DNA of 64,000 bases from Sipunculus nudus (lineage: Eukaryota; Annelida; Sipuncula; Golfingiida; Sipunculidae), in NCBI GenBank assembly GCA_026874595.1, contig CM049307.1:46373678-46437677 (forward strand). Direction: 5' to 3'. Numbering within the stretch: position 1 is the first letter of the stretch; the number at the start of each line of letters is the position of its first letter. Positions 1 to 9,783 of the stretch are shown in pieces. The position numbers were made by a program, and so were the translations under genes. Below the pieces are notes generated by a model. It was not told the origin of the DNA, made no database searches, and was given only the letters and a program-made list of their open reading frames with translations.

Positions 1-119
1 CATAAAGTAAACAACACCTCAGCATCGTGATGCAAGTTGTTTTTAATACAATATCACAGACTTCTTATAAAATTAGGTAGTTTTCAAGGCATTCACCATA
101 TGACTAAGAACACAGATTA
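1..119 (+). mobile_element. family A DNA element, outer copy, internal-right fragment
   Basis: This sequence aligns with about 9025-9142, the right part of the complete family A copy at 7757-9205. Shared landmarks include CATAAAG near the start, AAATTAGGT, TTTTC-AGGCATTC, and the stretch up to the TTA at 117-119. The alignment resumes at 1736 and again at 9569. All three pieces are therefore one family A copy split by two later insertions. Its left end lies outside the window. Confidence 0.75.
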
Positions 120-1735
120 TGCTACGTTTACACTATGTTCCCCGCGACCACAGCAGCCCCGTTTCAGGCCACCGTGGACAAAACGGGATGGACGTGAGAC
201 AACGTGGGGGGACGGAATGGGCAAACGTGACTAGCCATGATTGCCGTGGTTACCGTGCGAGATTTTTAAACTGTCAAAAAATTTGCCACGGCAGTCACGG
301 TATGGATGAGAAACCTAGTAGGCCTTAGTAAAACGGGATGAACAAAAGTAAACGTAACAGTACGTAACAGACCGTAACGAAACTTGGAGATTGTCCGTAG
401 TACGAAGGGAAGCAGGGTAATATCATGGTCACAAGTTGTGTCATGTTCTCCCACGTTAAGTATGCGTTTTGTAACGACTTTGTGGACTGTGGACAAAGCA
501 GGCGAGGCAGATAAATTGTACACCATATGAAATCAAGACGTGGTACGAGACACCCACAAAGCTCAGCAAACTAAAGAAAGCTGTCACCAAGTCAGGGCAA
601 TCTGCAGACATCACCATCCACTGCCCAATACTGGAAACCAGCCACAGCTGATGTCGTCAGCTCAGCCGCTGATGGCATTGCCTCCCGTCTAGTGCTCCCA
701 CCGCATGAGGCACATTCCACTTGTCTTCAAACTCCTGGGCAAGGGCCCTTCACTCATCAGGAGTCACAGGAACAGCAAACACTTCATCCTTGTAGGCTTC
801 AACAATGGCCTTGCACTCTTGTTGTACCATATGGCAGATGGCTGCTTTGCTGCACTGGCACACAAAGGAGAGTGATGAGTAAATGTCCCCAGTGGCTAGA
901 TGTCTCAGAGTCACTGACAGCTTCAGTCCTGGTGGTAGGGCAGAGCGGAACTTCGTGCCTTGTCTCTCGATGACTGGTGTTATCCTTAGCAGGATCTCAT
1001 CAGAGAGCTTTGAGCGCATCCTAAGATAGTTCTGAAAGATGTTGACATCTTCATTTGACATGTTGAATAGTGACCCAGCTGCTGCCCCCCATTTTTTCAG
1101 ATAACCATTTATGAACCCAAATAGATCTTGGCCTTCTCATCCTCCTTCGCCTTCTTGCTGCCTGCTGTACTCTGGTATTCTCTCTCTGCAACAGCTGCTT
1201 GCCTTCTTCTTTCTGATACAAAGCCTAGTGTATGCACCAAGCAAAAAGGCAAAGAAAAAATCTTGATCATCCTGGTATTTCATGATGTTGTCTCATTGAA
1301 GTCTCAGAATACAATGATTGCTTTTGCTTGAGAGGTGTTGTTTTTCTATACCGTGGGCACAAACGTGCCCCAAAGCTGCCCGGCATCTATGTTTTGTCCG
1401 TAGAAAGCCTTGACAGAACATGGAAGACGTGCAAGACCTTGATTAGAACGTGAGAAACGTGAGGAACCCTATAAGAACTTAGAGGGCCAGGAGAAAACGT
1501 ACTGGCATTCATGGCAGACCGTGGGCTTAACCGTGGTTCGCCTTTGAACCTCTGGAACTCGACTGTCTCCTTCCCCACGGCCAGTCACGGTGACACCTTG
1601 ACAGACCGTGAGAAAACTTAGCAAGACCTAACTAAACTTGAATACGGAGGAAAAAATGGTCAAAATCCTACGGCGCACTACATTCTGGGCAAACGGGGTT
1701 GCCGTGGTCGCTGGGAACATAGTGTAAACGTAGCA
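120..1735. mobile_element. PIF/Harbinger DNA transposon relic (1616 bp)
   Basis: The terminal inverted repeat is about 48 bp: TGCTACGTTTACACTATGTT at 120 is matched by its reverse complement ending at 1735, with a few mismatches further in. It is flanked on both sides by TTA (117-119 and 1736-1738), the usual 3-bp PIF/Harbinger target duplication. Removing the element and one TTA restores a sequence matching the intact family A copy around 9140, so the empty site is effectively visible in this window. It contains a decayed Harbinger transposase on the minus strand. No second (Myb-like) gene was recognised. Confidence 0.88.
657..1135 (-). pseudogene. PIF/Harbinger transposase remnant (HARBI1-like N-terminal half)
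   Basis: Read on the minus strand from about 1135, the translation begins with a [14 protein letters not shown] piece, shifts frame at a G run near 1095, and continues as [20 protein letters not shown]. It then has the Harbinger signature with [29 protein letters not shown] and the [16 protein letters not shown] helix (1061-752). A TGA at 752-750 replaces an expected Trp after TPDE, and the same frame continues with [13 protein letters not shown], which carries the first catalytic Asp of this family. The later catalytic Asp and Glu were not found. Length is well under half of a typical Harbinger transposase, so the copy is certainly inactive. The family assignment rests on the motif series, which is distinctive. 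Confidence 0.85.
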
Positions 1736-1778
1736 TTATATATCCAGGTAGAAAAGAAAACGTGAAAAAACAGTTTCA
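1736..1778 (+). mobile_element. family A outer copy, middle fragment between two insertions
   Basis: The bases after the TTA duplication (TCCAGG..AGAA..AAAACG..GAAAAAAC) align with 9140-9178 of the complete family A copy. The fragment ends with TTCA (1775-1778), which recurs at 9569-9572 on the far side of the 7.8-kb insertion. Confidence 0.75.
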
Positions 1779-2164
1779 GGGCCAGTCTCACGAAAAGTGA
1801 TCCAATGCTAAAATACATTCCACGGCATATATAATCTATCAGGTTACGAACATGTTACCAGAAAGGCCAGATTGAGAAAGCCCATAGGAAGACCTTCCTG
1901 GGGATATATGGTTTTACCCATGTATTATCCGTAATAAAAGTACTGTGAAGAAAAGAGAGGCCAAAAAAATAAAAAAATGGCTTTCCACACGCCTTGATTT
2001 TTAAATGTGTTTCACTTTTTAAAATAATAGTGGTTTTGTCCTTTATAATTTTTGTTTCTGTGGACATGTCCTTATGGGACGATATATTTACAAAAAAAAT
2101 AGACTTTACAGATTTCACAAGCTTTCAAAAACACCTCTGACATTTTGTGTCAATTTTCAAATAT

Positions 2165-3286
2165 TATACGAGATGGAACAATATTAAGCTAAAAATTTGT
2201 TTTAATTTGTTTGAAACCTGTATATTATGAACCTATTTTAATCTTACCAGATGCATATCTTTGATACAGATAAAAAAATGGATTATTCATGACACAGTCC
2301 TTCATCACAATTAAATAAAAATGAATTTCTTAAAATGTTACTTTAAATCATGTACTACGAGAAGCTTTCCAATTATTGATATTGTAAAAGGAGCAGTATT
2401 TACACACAGTTAATCATATTTGAGAGTCTGAATACACATTGTTGCCACAGCCTACCATGAAAAACTTCATATAACTCAATTTGCCTAAAATACTGAGCCA
2501 AAATAAGATATTTTTGATGTACTACGAGAGTGTCATCTACGAGATGGAGAAACAAATAAGTAGAAAGCGCCATCTATCAGATATGTGGAGTACAAATCTA
2601 GTTGAAACGTCAGACTGCAAGTCACGTGAGTTGTCAAGGTCATGGAAGTAAGACGCCAGTGTGTCCTGATAAGGTGAGTAGAGCCATAGTTTTAAGTCAG
2701 ATCATGTTAGAAAATAACTTCACGTAACAGTGTGATGTAGAAACAGACTGAAACACTGCAATAAGCTTTACTGTCAAGAGTTTATACTATGTTCGTGTAA
2801 GTAGCCGTGGTCTGAATTCCGTGAATATGAAATAGGATTACTGTTGCCTAGTGTTGCTTTCTCACATGGGTTCATCGTGTGGCTTCTCGTAGTGCACAAA
2901 TCAAACGGGATTACCAAGACTACAGTAAGGGGTCTGCATTATATATGTAAGTTGTGTAGCATGCATACATTTCAACGAAAAATATAAATTATATGGGAGA
3001 GCCGAGGGTCTAATTTTGCCTAAAGTAACAGAAGTTTGTTACGTGTACAACAAGTGGGATGCTGCTGTCACATTAATGATCTCGTAGGATACATGCATTT
3101 CTCTAGAATTGGTTCTCTGTCAGCTTATCGGGAAAGTATCCCTAATACCCTGAGGATATTTCGTACCTTTCAAGATGACAATGGTATTCCTTTAAACTTT
3201 GGATAAAAACTCACGGAACTTCATTCCTTGATTTCCATCCGTACAGTAAATGTACATCTCATAATATACATAGAAATCTCGTATTA
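2165..3286. repeat. left subterminal repeats, consensus TGTACTACGAGATG
   Basis: Copies were read directly. Forward copies: TATACGAGATGG at 2165, TGTACTACGAGAAG at 2351, TGTACTACGAGAG at 2518 and TCTACGAGATGG at 2536. Inverted copies: CTTCTCGTAGTGCACA at 2883, GATCTCGTAGGA at 3078 and ATCTCGTATTATA at 3274. They cluster outside the coding exons and resemble the subterminal motifs that some transposases bind to recognise element ends. A binding role is inference. The rest of 1800-3420 holds no recognisable gene; a possible untranslated first exon ends at a donor near 2673 (AAG|GTGAGT). Confidence 0.7.
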
Positions 3287-3421
3287 TACTGTCTTCTGGT
3301 ACTCAAAGATAAAAATCCTCTGGCTTACAAATAATGATATTTCCGTAATGGCGGGTCCCGTGTAGTCAAAATTAAAATTATGAATAATATATTTCTTTTT
3401 TATTTCAATATTTCATTGACA

Positions 3422-3697
3422 ATGGCACGTCCAAAGTCTGCAAGAATAAGACGACCATTGACTGAATCACAGAGGGTTTCCCATGCACTTGCATGCCGAA
3501 GATGGCGGGAAAAACAAAAATTAAAGGACAAACAGACATGGTTGAAAAACGAAGCTGCACGTGTGGCCACTTACTACGTCCGTCGGCAAGACATGCCTGA
3601 AACAAACTGAAACATGCCAGGGAATACAGTGCAAGAAAACAAGCCGAATATCGCAGGTCAACACAGGTCAAACAGGGAAAAGTGCTGACAGCTCCAG
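3422..3697 (+). CDS. transposase-like gene, exon 1
   Basis: It starts at ATG 3422 (MARPKSARIRR) and ends in phase 1 at CCAG|GTACAC. Near 3600 the frame must slip by one base from ..RRQDMPE to NKLKHAREYSARKQ; the second frame is the one that joins exon 2. The composition is strongly basic, suggesting DNA binding or a nuclear signal. Confidence 0.6.
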
Positions 3698-6696
3698 GTA
3701 CACACATGCACATACACCATCACATGCACCCTCGCACAAACACGCACAGTTTTTTATATTTATTTTAAAGAAATATATATATATATATACTTAATTTAAG
3801 TGTTAAAATCCTACTAAAAATACCGATTTAATAATATATAGATATTTCGTTAGCTATTGGAACAAGTTATATCTCACAACTGTGCGTGTGTTTTCTAGTC
3901 AAGGCATTATCCATCAGATTTGCTTAAACCAACAAATTACTAGTATATTGTTTTAAGTGTAAAACATCATTCACTTATCTTCTCATGTGACGTCATGTCA
4001 CTATTTTAGGCTGTGCTGCTGGAAGTGAGAGGACACAGGCTGAGAGCGTATGTCTACGGCAGTCTCTACGACTGAATAAATCATTTGATCAACGGGACGA
4101 AAATGCTTCAGAGCGAATTTCTGTACTCTCATTTCCCTTACAAACAGGCGGGCTGTCTGATTCGATGGGCGACATCTTACCTAGTACTTCAGATACACCT
4201 TCAGCGGATACATCTGTCGCAGACGTTGACAACAAGTATGCTTTAAATAGTATTAATAAAGTAAGCTTAACTCAATAAATGCCAATGCACTATAATTGCA
4301 GTCTCATTCGATGGATGACAGCTAACTTATCAGGTATTTCAGATGCAGAGACACCTGTCACAAATGTTGACAATAAGTATAAATAGTGTCAATAAAGTAA
4401 GCTTAAATCAATAAATACCAAAGCACTGTAATTCTACAACTAGTTCTTGTTACTTACCATGTTACACAGATGATTTTTTTCACCTAATGAATATGACATG
4501 CTTGATAAATCTAGACTGTATATTACAAAATATTATATACACATATTGTATGTGTTTCTCCATCTTGACTGATCCGGAAAAATGAATAAATTTACTAATC
4601 ATTTGTTCCAGCTCTCCTCTTATTGTCAAGATGGCTTTCAATAAGTCCAGCAAACGAAGAAACTACGCTCTGAGGAATATGCGGCGTAAGGCAGCTCTGG
4701 CTGAGGCAAAAGCCGCAAAGCTTCAGGCAAAACTCTGGCGCCTGCAAAAGCAGTTAACTCGTGAAAAAAAGAAAGCTGAGTCTCTGAAATCCAAAACAAG
4801 ATTGAGGTATGAGCCATCGCCTGTCAAGAAGGCGAGTGAATTGATAAGAACAGAAGGACTTAGCCCATCAAAAACTCCCAAAATTAAAAAAGCACTTGTA
4901 CTTGGGAGTGTCCTTGTTTCAGAACTGCAGGCCTTACCAAAGAGGGAAAGGCAGCGCGTCCTCGATGGGCGCCATATTGTGAAGTCAAAATGTGGGCGTA
5001 CACTTGCTCGCAAGCTCAATCTTGACAGGCGCAAATTTAACTTGGATAAACAGAAAAGTCACCGCAAATTTAACTTGGATCAACAACAAAGTCACTGCAT
5101 CTTTGCTAAAATCAAGTGTTGTTTCGTTCCTGAAATGGGAAGACAACAGTACATGTCTCCCTGGTAAGAAAGATCCCATCCGAGTAACAAAAAAGCAAAA
5201 GGTGCAACTATGTATTGAATGATTATTTGAGAAATTTGCACACTAAATACCTCTCAGAGCACCCTTCCAAGGTAATAAGCTTTGCAGCTTTTCCCAAAGC
5301 CCGGCCGAAGTATGTAAAACTTGTCAGATACAACGATCGCCGTACATGCTTATGTACAAAGCATCAAAATATGTCTCTTAAACTGAGGGCACTGAAACAA
5401 CATGGCGTTGTGCAAAATCCAGACACATTTTGTCAAGAATTTGATGATTCTGCGGTAGCAGAAAAACTGAAACTCCTTGATAATGAAGTCGTGACGTTTG
5501 AAGTATGGAAGCGCATTTCCGTACTGAAAGAAGGCAAGAAATTCACCAGGCTCAGACTTGTGAATCAGGACGTCTCAAAGAAGGAATTCCAAAATCTATT
5601 CCTAGCCGAGCTAAAAGTTTTCAGGAAACACATGCACACGGAAACAACGCAGTACCAAGAAATAAAGCGTTTAAAATCACGCATGCAGTATGAGGAGGCA
5701 ACAATCCAGATGGATTTCGCCGAAAATTATACATGCTCTCACAAAGAAGAGATACAGTCAGCCTATTACAACAAAACTCAGGTCACACTACACCCAATGG
5801 TAGTACACTTTTATGGAAAGAATGAGCGAGTTCTCACCCATAAAAGTTACATTGTTGTCTCTGATGAACGCAGTCATTCGGCATCAACAGTTTATGCTTT
5901 TCTCAAGGCAGTTCTGCCAAAGATCAGGAAGGACTTGCCCCATATTGGCACAGTGCATTATTTGACGGATTCCCCATCTTCCCAATATAGGAACCGCTAT
6001 ATTGCTCACATGATCAAAGAACACCATGAGCTCTTTGGCTTACATGCCACATGGCAGTTCTTTGAATCGGGTCATGGCAAGGGGCCATGTGATGGAGTGG
6101 GAGGCAGCTCCAAACGGATGGCTGATGAGGCGGTCAAAAGGGGAGAAACAATATCAGATGCTGAGGAATACTTCCGGTGGGCATCAGGCAGAACTGCAAC
6201 TGCGGTGAACTACGTTTATGTACCTAGCGAACACATGCAGAAAGCTCGCCAAACCATGGACAACTGGAATGTAATACCTGTAAAAGGTATCCTCCATGCC
6301 CATAGCATGATTCCCCATCAGAATGGCAGTATATCCGTCAGGAACACATCATGTTTTAAGGACTGTTGCTATGACAGTGGAATATTCAGACTGACATGTA
6401 GTGGTTGGAACTGTGTAGCCCTTCGGTCAGAGCCGATGAACCAGACTACGTTATCCGACACTGCAGCTGGACCAGACCAACCGACGGAGGAAGCTACGCA
6501 TGCGCATGACCAGCAAATCGTGCAGCAGGTCAACAGTTCACGCACTTTCCAATGTGGAGAGTTTGTATGTGCTGTGTACCAAGAGCAATGGTATATTGGA
6601 CAAATAGAAAATGTAGATGACGATGACGACACACTATTTGTCCGGTTTATGCAGAAAACGTCATCAAAATTGCCCCGCTTCAAGTGGCCTAAGTAG
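3422..6696 (+). CDS. DDE-transposase-like protein, three exons, frameshifted
   Basis: The gene model is exons 3422-3697, 4010-4235 and 4612-6696, with GT-AG introns and matching phases. Exon 1 encodes an Arg/Lys-rich stretch (RRWREKQKLKDKQ, then HAREYSARKQAEYRR). Exon 2 is Ser/Thr-rich. Exon 3 begins with a basic coiled-coil-like segment, followed by a NSTCLPGKKDPI motif, a TCLCTKHQN cysteine motif, and candidate acidic catalytic sites in MDFAENY, HYLTDSPSSQYRN and FFESGHGKGPCDGVGG. The C-terminus looks like a small Tudor/chromo-like fold (WYIGQIENVDDDDDTLFVRF). The reading frame changes near 3600, near 5097-5110 and near 5200-5212, so this copy is probably non-functional unless these are sequencing errors. 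I recall related proteins in cnidarians, fish and arthropods annotated only as uncharacterised. The transposase role is inferred from TIR/TSD context and the D-D-E/D pattern. Confidence 0.72.
4010..4235 (+). CDS. transposase-like gene, exon 2 (Ser/Thr-rich linker)
   Basis: The acceptor is CTATTTTAG|GC and the donor is AACAA|GTATGC. The 226-nt exon is open in the only frame compatible with both neighbours: phase 1 in, phase 2 out. It encodes a low-complexity linker ending PSTSDTPSADTSVADVDN. Confidence 0.6.
4156..4440 (+). repeat. tandem duplication of exon 2 tail plus intron, creating a dead exon copy
   Basis: Sequence from about 4156-4301 is repeated at about 4302-4440. The repeat includes the exon tail, the GT donor and the following AAATAGT..AATAAAGTAAGCTTAA intron stretch. 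The second copy (4302-4376) keeps a plausible acceptor (TTGCAG) and donor (AATAA|GTAT) but has an in-frame TAG soon after SHSMDDS, so including it would truncate the protein. Confidence 0.65.
4612..6696 (+). CDS. transposase-like gene, exon 3 (catalytic region)
   Basis: The acceptor is TTGTTCCAG|C. The first frame runs 4612 to about 5100 (KMAFNKSSKRR.., LARKLNLDRRKFNLDKQ), a short second frame carries WEDNSTCLPGKKDPI (about 5100-5205), and the third frame is open from about 5206 to the TAG at 6694. Two single-base shifts explain this. The 481-codon catalytic frame is intact. After the TAG the frame continues EDTLWL before another stop, consistent with a slightly premature stop. Confidence 0.7.
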
Positions 6697-7756
6697 GAGG
6701 ACACGCTTTGGTTGTAGAAAACCCAGATCATAACAGTTATCAGCCCACCACAGGCTATGGGAGGCCGGGGACAATATGGGCTAACGCCAGAAGACGATGC
6801 AACAATTAGGCGGCTTACATCGTTTAGCTCTGCTTAAGATATGTTCACTGGCTGATTAAGTGAGGCACACTACGAGATGCACCAGCTTAAAGCAAATATA
6901 ATTAAGCGTTGGTATAGTCGTTCGTAAAATCTTCTGGTAGAAACAGTTATTTAAGTATTTATGGGGGGCGAGGGTTGTTGACAGAATTGGACCCAACTGC
7001 CACCTGGTCACGATAGATATAAGATTTTTATACTACAGCTGCTTATTAAAGTTTAAGGTGGTTTTCTGTTTATGTGCCCTTTCAGGTTTCTTTGCACCAG
7101 TTGAAACACCAGTTAAAACTGCATTGTTTTTCAATAAACAATGATGTCTAAAGACTATAATAAATGGATCTTTGAGTTGTGTTAAGACCGACGCCTATTG
7201 TGTGTATCATACGAGATGAATTCTACGAGATGTGCCTGATAATTCCAGTTGCTTTAAATGTCTTAGTGATTCTACAAGTGATTTATTAAAAATGATTTTT
7301 ACTCTATTCAGTAGTCTTTAAATGGACCTTATTTAATATATTTATTCTATCCAAGACAATTTATAGCTGATATCACACAAATTCTGATAAAATGCACTGG
7401 CTGTATACTTTAAACTAGCTCAATATTGTTATACCGGTCAAACTAGGAACCACGTATTTCTCTCAGCTTCTCCATTGACAGAAATTAATCCAATTGTTCT
7501 GCTATTGAATATGCGAATAAGATACACGCATGAGCACTTTCTTCAAAGTTACATAAATAGCTTGTGTACTACGAGATGCAAACTAATATTCAAAACTTTT
7601 GGGTCAATACCCTCAACCAGTCGTGGAGTTCAAGATCAGCATTAAGGGACTGTCTCTGGGGAGATTTTTACATCCTTTGGACAGCCATTGTTTCCAGCAA
7701 GACACAAGCCACACAGATAATTATCAACAATCTTGGGTGAATTAATTTTTGTTCAT
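6697..7756. repeat. 3' flank of transposase gene with right-side subterminal repeats
   Basis: No gene is seen. AATAAA at 7133-7138 is a plausible poly(A) signal for the transposase transcript. CTACGAG motifs recur in forward orientation at 6868 (ACACTACGAGATGCACC), 7208 (CATACGAGATGAA), 7221 (TTCTACGAGATGTGCC) and 7564 (TGTACTACGAGATGCA). One inverted copy lies near the right end of the element at 9366-9382. Confidence 0.65.
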
Positions 7757-9205
7757 TATAGTCCGTTCCACCAACCGTGACACTAGGTTTTTTCGCGATA
7801 TTTTGAATCAGACATAAAACTGAACAAAGATTTTTGGTAAGTAGTTAAATTAGAACGCGACCTAATTTTCTGACAGGAAAAATGCCACATACCCGAAATG
7901 AATCGCCTGTAATGAGCAAAAATCAAAATCCAGGATAAACTCTGCAGGCGTTTACGACATTTTGTGCCTGGTCAACTGATTTGAGTCTGCCTCGCACGCG
8001 CGTGACGTCATAAGCGATGTTCCATTTTGCAGGTGGGAGGTTCCCGCTGTTTGGCGATGTGGAGTAGTCAAACAATAATAACATGCTGAAGTACATCACT
8101 GTCATAAGCCCCCCCCCCCCCCCCATTTTAGATATAGATAAGGGTGCTATCCTTTTGAATGGTCATAAGCGGTGCCTTAATAATAATAATAATGATAAAA
8201 CAGCTAAAACTTGCACGCCGTGCAAGTGTGCCCTAGATTTCCCCCAGGCACGTGTACCGGGCCTGCAGCACCACAAAAACCATTTACAATGTATCACCGG
8301 TGCATCTCTGAGCGGGGGTCACGCAGTCCATTTGTGTCAAAGCTCAGGCATTTTTTCAGTGAACTCTATTTGCCCATAAACACAATTCCTCACCACAGGC
8401 GCTTGAATCGCTATTTGTGTTGATCTTGGTTTAAATAGTGTTCAATTTACCTTAACAACAATCCCCTACCGTTTTATGAGCTTTAAACCATGTTATATCT
8501 TTTGCCAGTACTTGTTTATATAATATCTATTATATAAACAAGTACCGGGATTAATGAGCTTTAAACCATGTTATATCGTTTGCCAGTACTTGTTTATATA
8601 ATATCTATTATATAAACAAGTACCGGCCCGACAGGAGTACTGACAGGAATTAAAATTCGCTTTTTTTTAAACAAATGTGAATAGATTCGCACCGGCTTTA
8701 TCTAGAAAACTTGTATTCCAAAACGCTGACGGGCCTCACAAAGCGATTTGTCACGCATATACCAGCAGTTACATGAATGAAGCTTCGGGCATAGCCATGA
8801 CTTGGGCTCTGTACATGTACCGTACAATATTTAAAAATCGGCCATATACAGTATTATAAAATAGAAGAGCTTAACTTTGGCTGCTTACCACGGTGCCACC
8901 TGCTGGCCTCTTCATAACGTGCATTCAGGAAATTTCACGCGACGACCGTGACATCACGGTTACGTCATTCCATTATGACGGCAAAGTTTTCACATACAGC
9001 GCTGAGTTGGCCATGCCGTTCTCACATAAAGAAAAACAACAACTCGGCGTCGTGATGTTACTGTTTTTCATAAATTTTCGCTAACTTCATACAAATTAGG
9101 TCGTTTTCTCAGCATTCGCCGTAACGCTATGAACACACATTAGAAATCCAGGGAGAGAAGAAAACCCGAAAAAACCAAGTGTCACGGTTGGTGGAACGGA
9201 CTATA
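7757..9205. mobile_element. complete family A DNA element (1449 bp) nested in the 7.8-kb transposon
   Basis: A 39-bp inverted repeat begins TATAGTCCGTTCCACCAACC at 7757 and is mirrored, with one mismatch, at 9167-9205. TATA is present at both outer edges, so the duplication may be TA or TATA; the ambiguity cannot be resolved here. No transposase is recognised inside, so it is probably non-autonomous. The interior contains a C run (8110-8124) and two copies of a long palindrome (8508-8545, 8586-8623). The superfamily is not assigned. Confidence 0.85.
8477..8627. repeat. tandem 78-bp units each ending in a perfect 38-bp palindrome
   Basis: Two units start TGAGCTTTAAACCATGTTAT (8477 and about 8555). 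Each carries GTACTTGTTTATATAATA, two bases, then the exact reverse complement (8508-8545 and 8586-8623). Each arm is 18 nt with no mismatch, so each can form a cruciform or hairpin. Confidence 0.9.
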
Positions 9206-9568
9206 GATGTCAGAAAAATATATGCATACCATAAACAAACAGACAAAAGGACTCAATAACTTTTAATCATCTGGAGTCCAGAACATCATGAATAACATAT
9301 CATCATAAAACTAAAGTATGTCCTGTATTACGCTACACCCAGCTAATTATGCTTATAAAGGATATGCGTCTCGTAGTACATGCCAAAAAAATTATCAAAT
9401 TTTCGATGGGAGGTCACATCAACAAACCTAAGTCAATATATTGTACACAAATGAGATGGTAAACTCCAGGTTGTACCCTATTAAAAAATCACAGTTAAAA
9501 TGTATAGAGAGAAATTAAATTTTGGCCCATGTCAACACCCACTGGTGCATCTTTCGTGAGACTGACCC

Positions 9569-9594
9569 TTCACGGTTGGCGGAACGGACTATAG
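9569..9594 (+). mobile_element. family A outer copy, right terminus
   Basis: TTCACGGTTGGCGGAACGGACTATA is the right TIR of family A, with one mismatch to the complete copy. It closes the outer element whose other parts lie at 1-119 and 1736-1778. It ends about 25 bp from the splice donor of the minus-strand exon. Confidence 0.8.
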
Positions 9595-9618
9595 AGGTTA
9601 GCACAACCGGTTTCTTAC

Positions 9619-9783
9619 CTGTTGGCATCTGCTTAATAAACTGTATTGCTGTCGCCTAGAGTTTTGGACATTGTGCAGACATTGTACAGCTACAACTCCG
9701 GACGTTTTCGTAAACGCCTGACGGTAGGCAGCGTTTCTTGCACAAGTTTGGAGCACACGGAGTTGTCTCAGCATGGTAGCCAT
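9619..9783 (-). CDS. first coding exon of a probable nuclear-encoded mitochondrial protein
   Basis: The exon reads leftwards from ATG at 9783 for 55 codons and stops at CAG|GTAAGAAA, a near-ideal splice donor, in phase 0. The encoded N-terminus (MATMLRQLRVLQTCARNAAY, later SRRQQYSLLSRCQQ) is rich in Arg, Ala, Leu, Gln and Ser and almost lacks acidic residues, as expected for a mitochondrial targeting presequence. The mature protein is encoded in exons left of the window, so the identity is unknown. Its first intron contains the entire 1-9594 transposon stack. It is head-to-head with GID4, about 5.2 kb apart. It could be a chance ORF, but the donor and composition together argue for a real exon. 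Confidence 0.5.

Larger units (their letters stand above)
1779..9568. mobile_element. 7.8-kb DNA transposon of unassigned superfamily with DDE-like transposase
   Basis: The left end reads GGGCCAGTCTCACGAAA (1779-1795). The right end is its inverted counterpart, reverse complement GGGTCAGTCTCACGAAA, ending at 9568. TTCA flanks both sides (1775-1778 and 9569-9572) as a 4-bp target duplication, and the flanking sequence joins to reconstitute a family A element. Contents in order: a subterminal region with repeated CTACGAG motifs, a three-exon transposase-like gene (3422-6696), an AATAAA at 7133-7138, more subterminal motifs, and a nested family A copy (7757-9205). The TIR is short (about 17 bp well matched). 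Without the guest element its length would be about 6.3 kb. I cannot match the TIR, the TSD and the protein to a named superfamily from memory. Confidence 0.8.
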
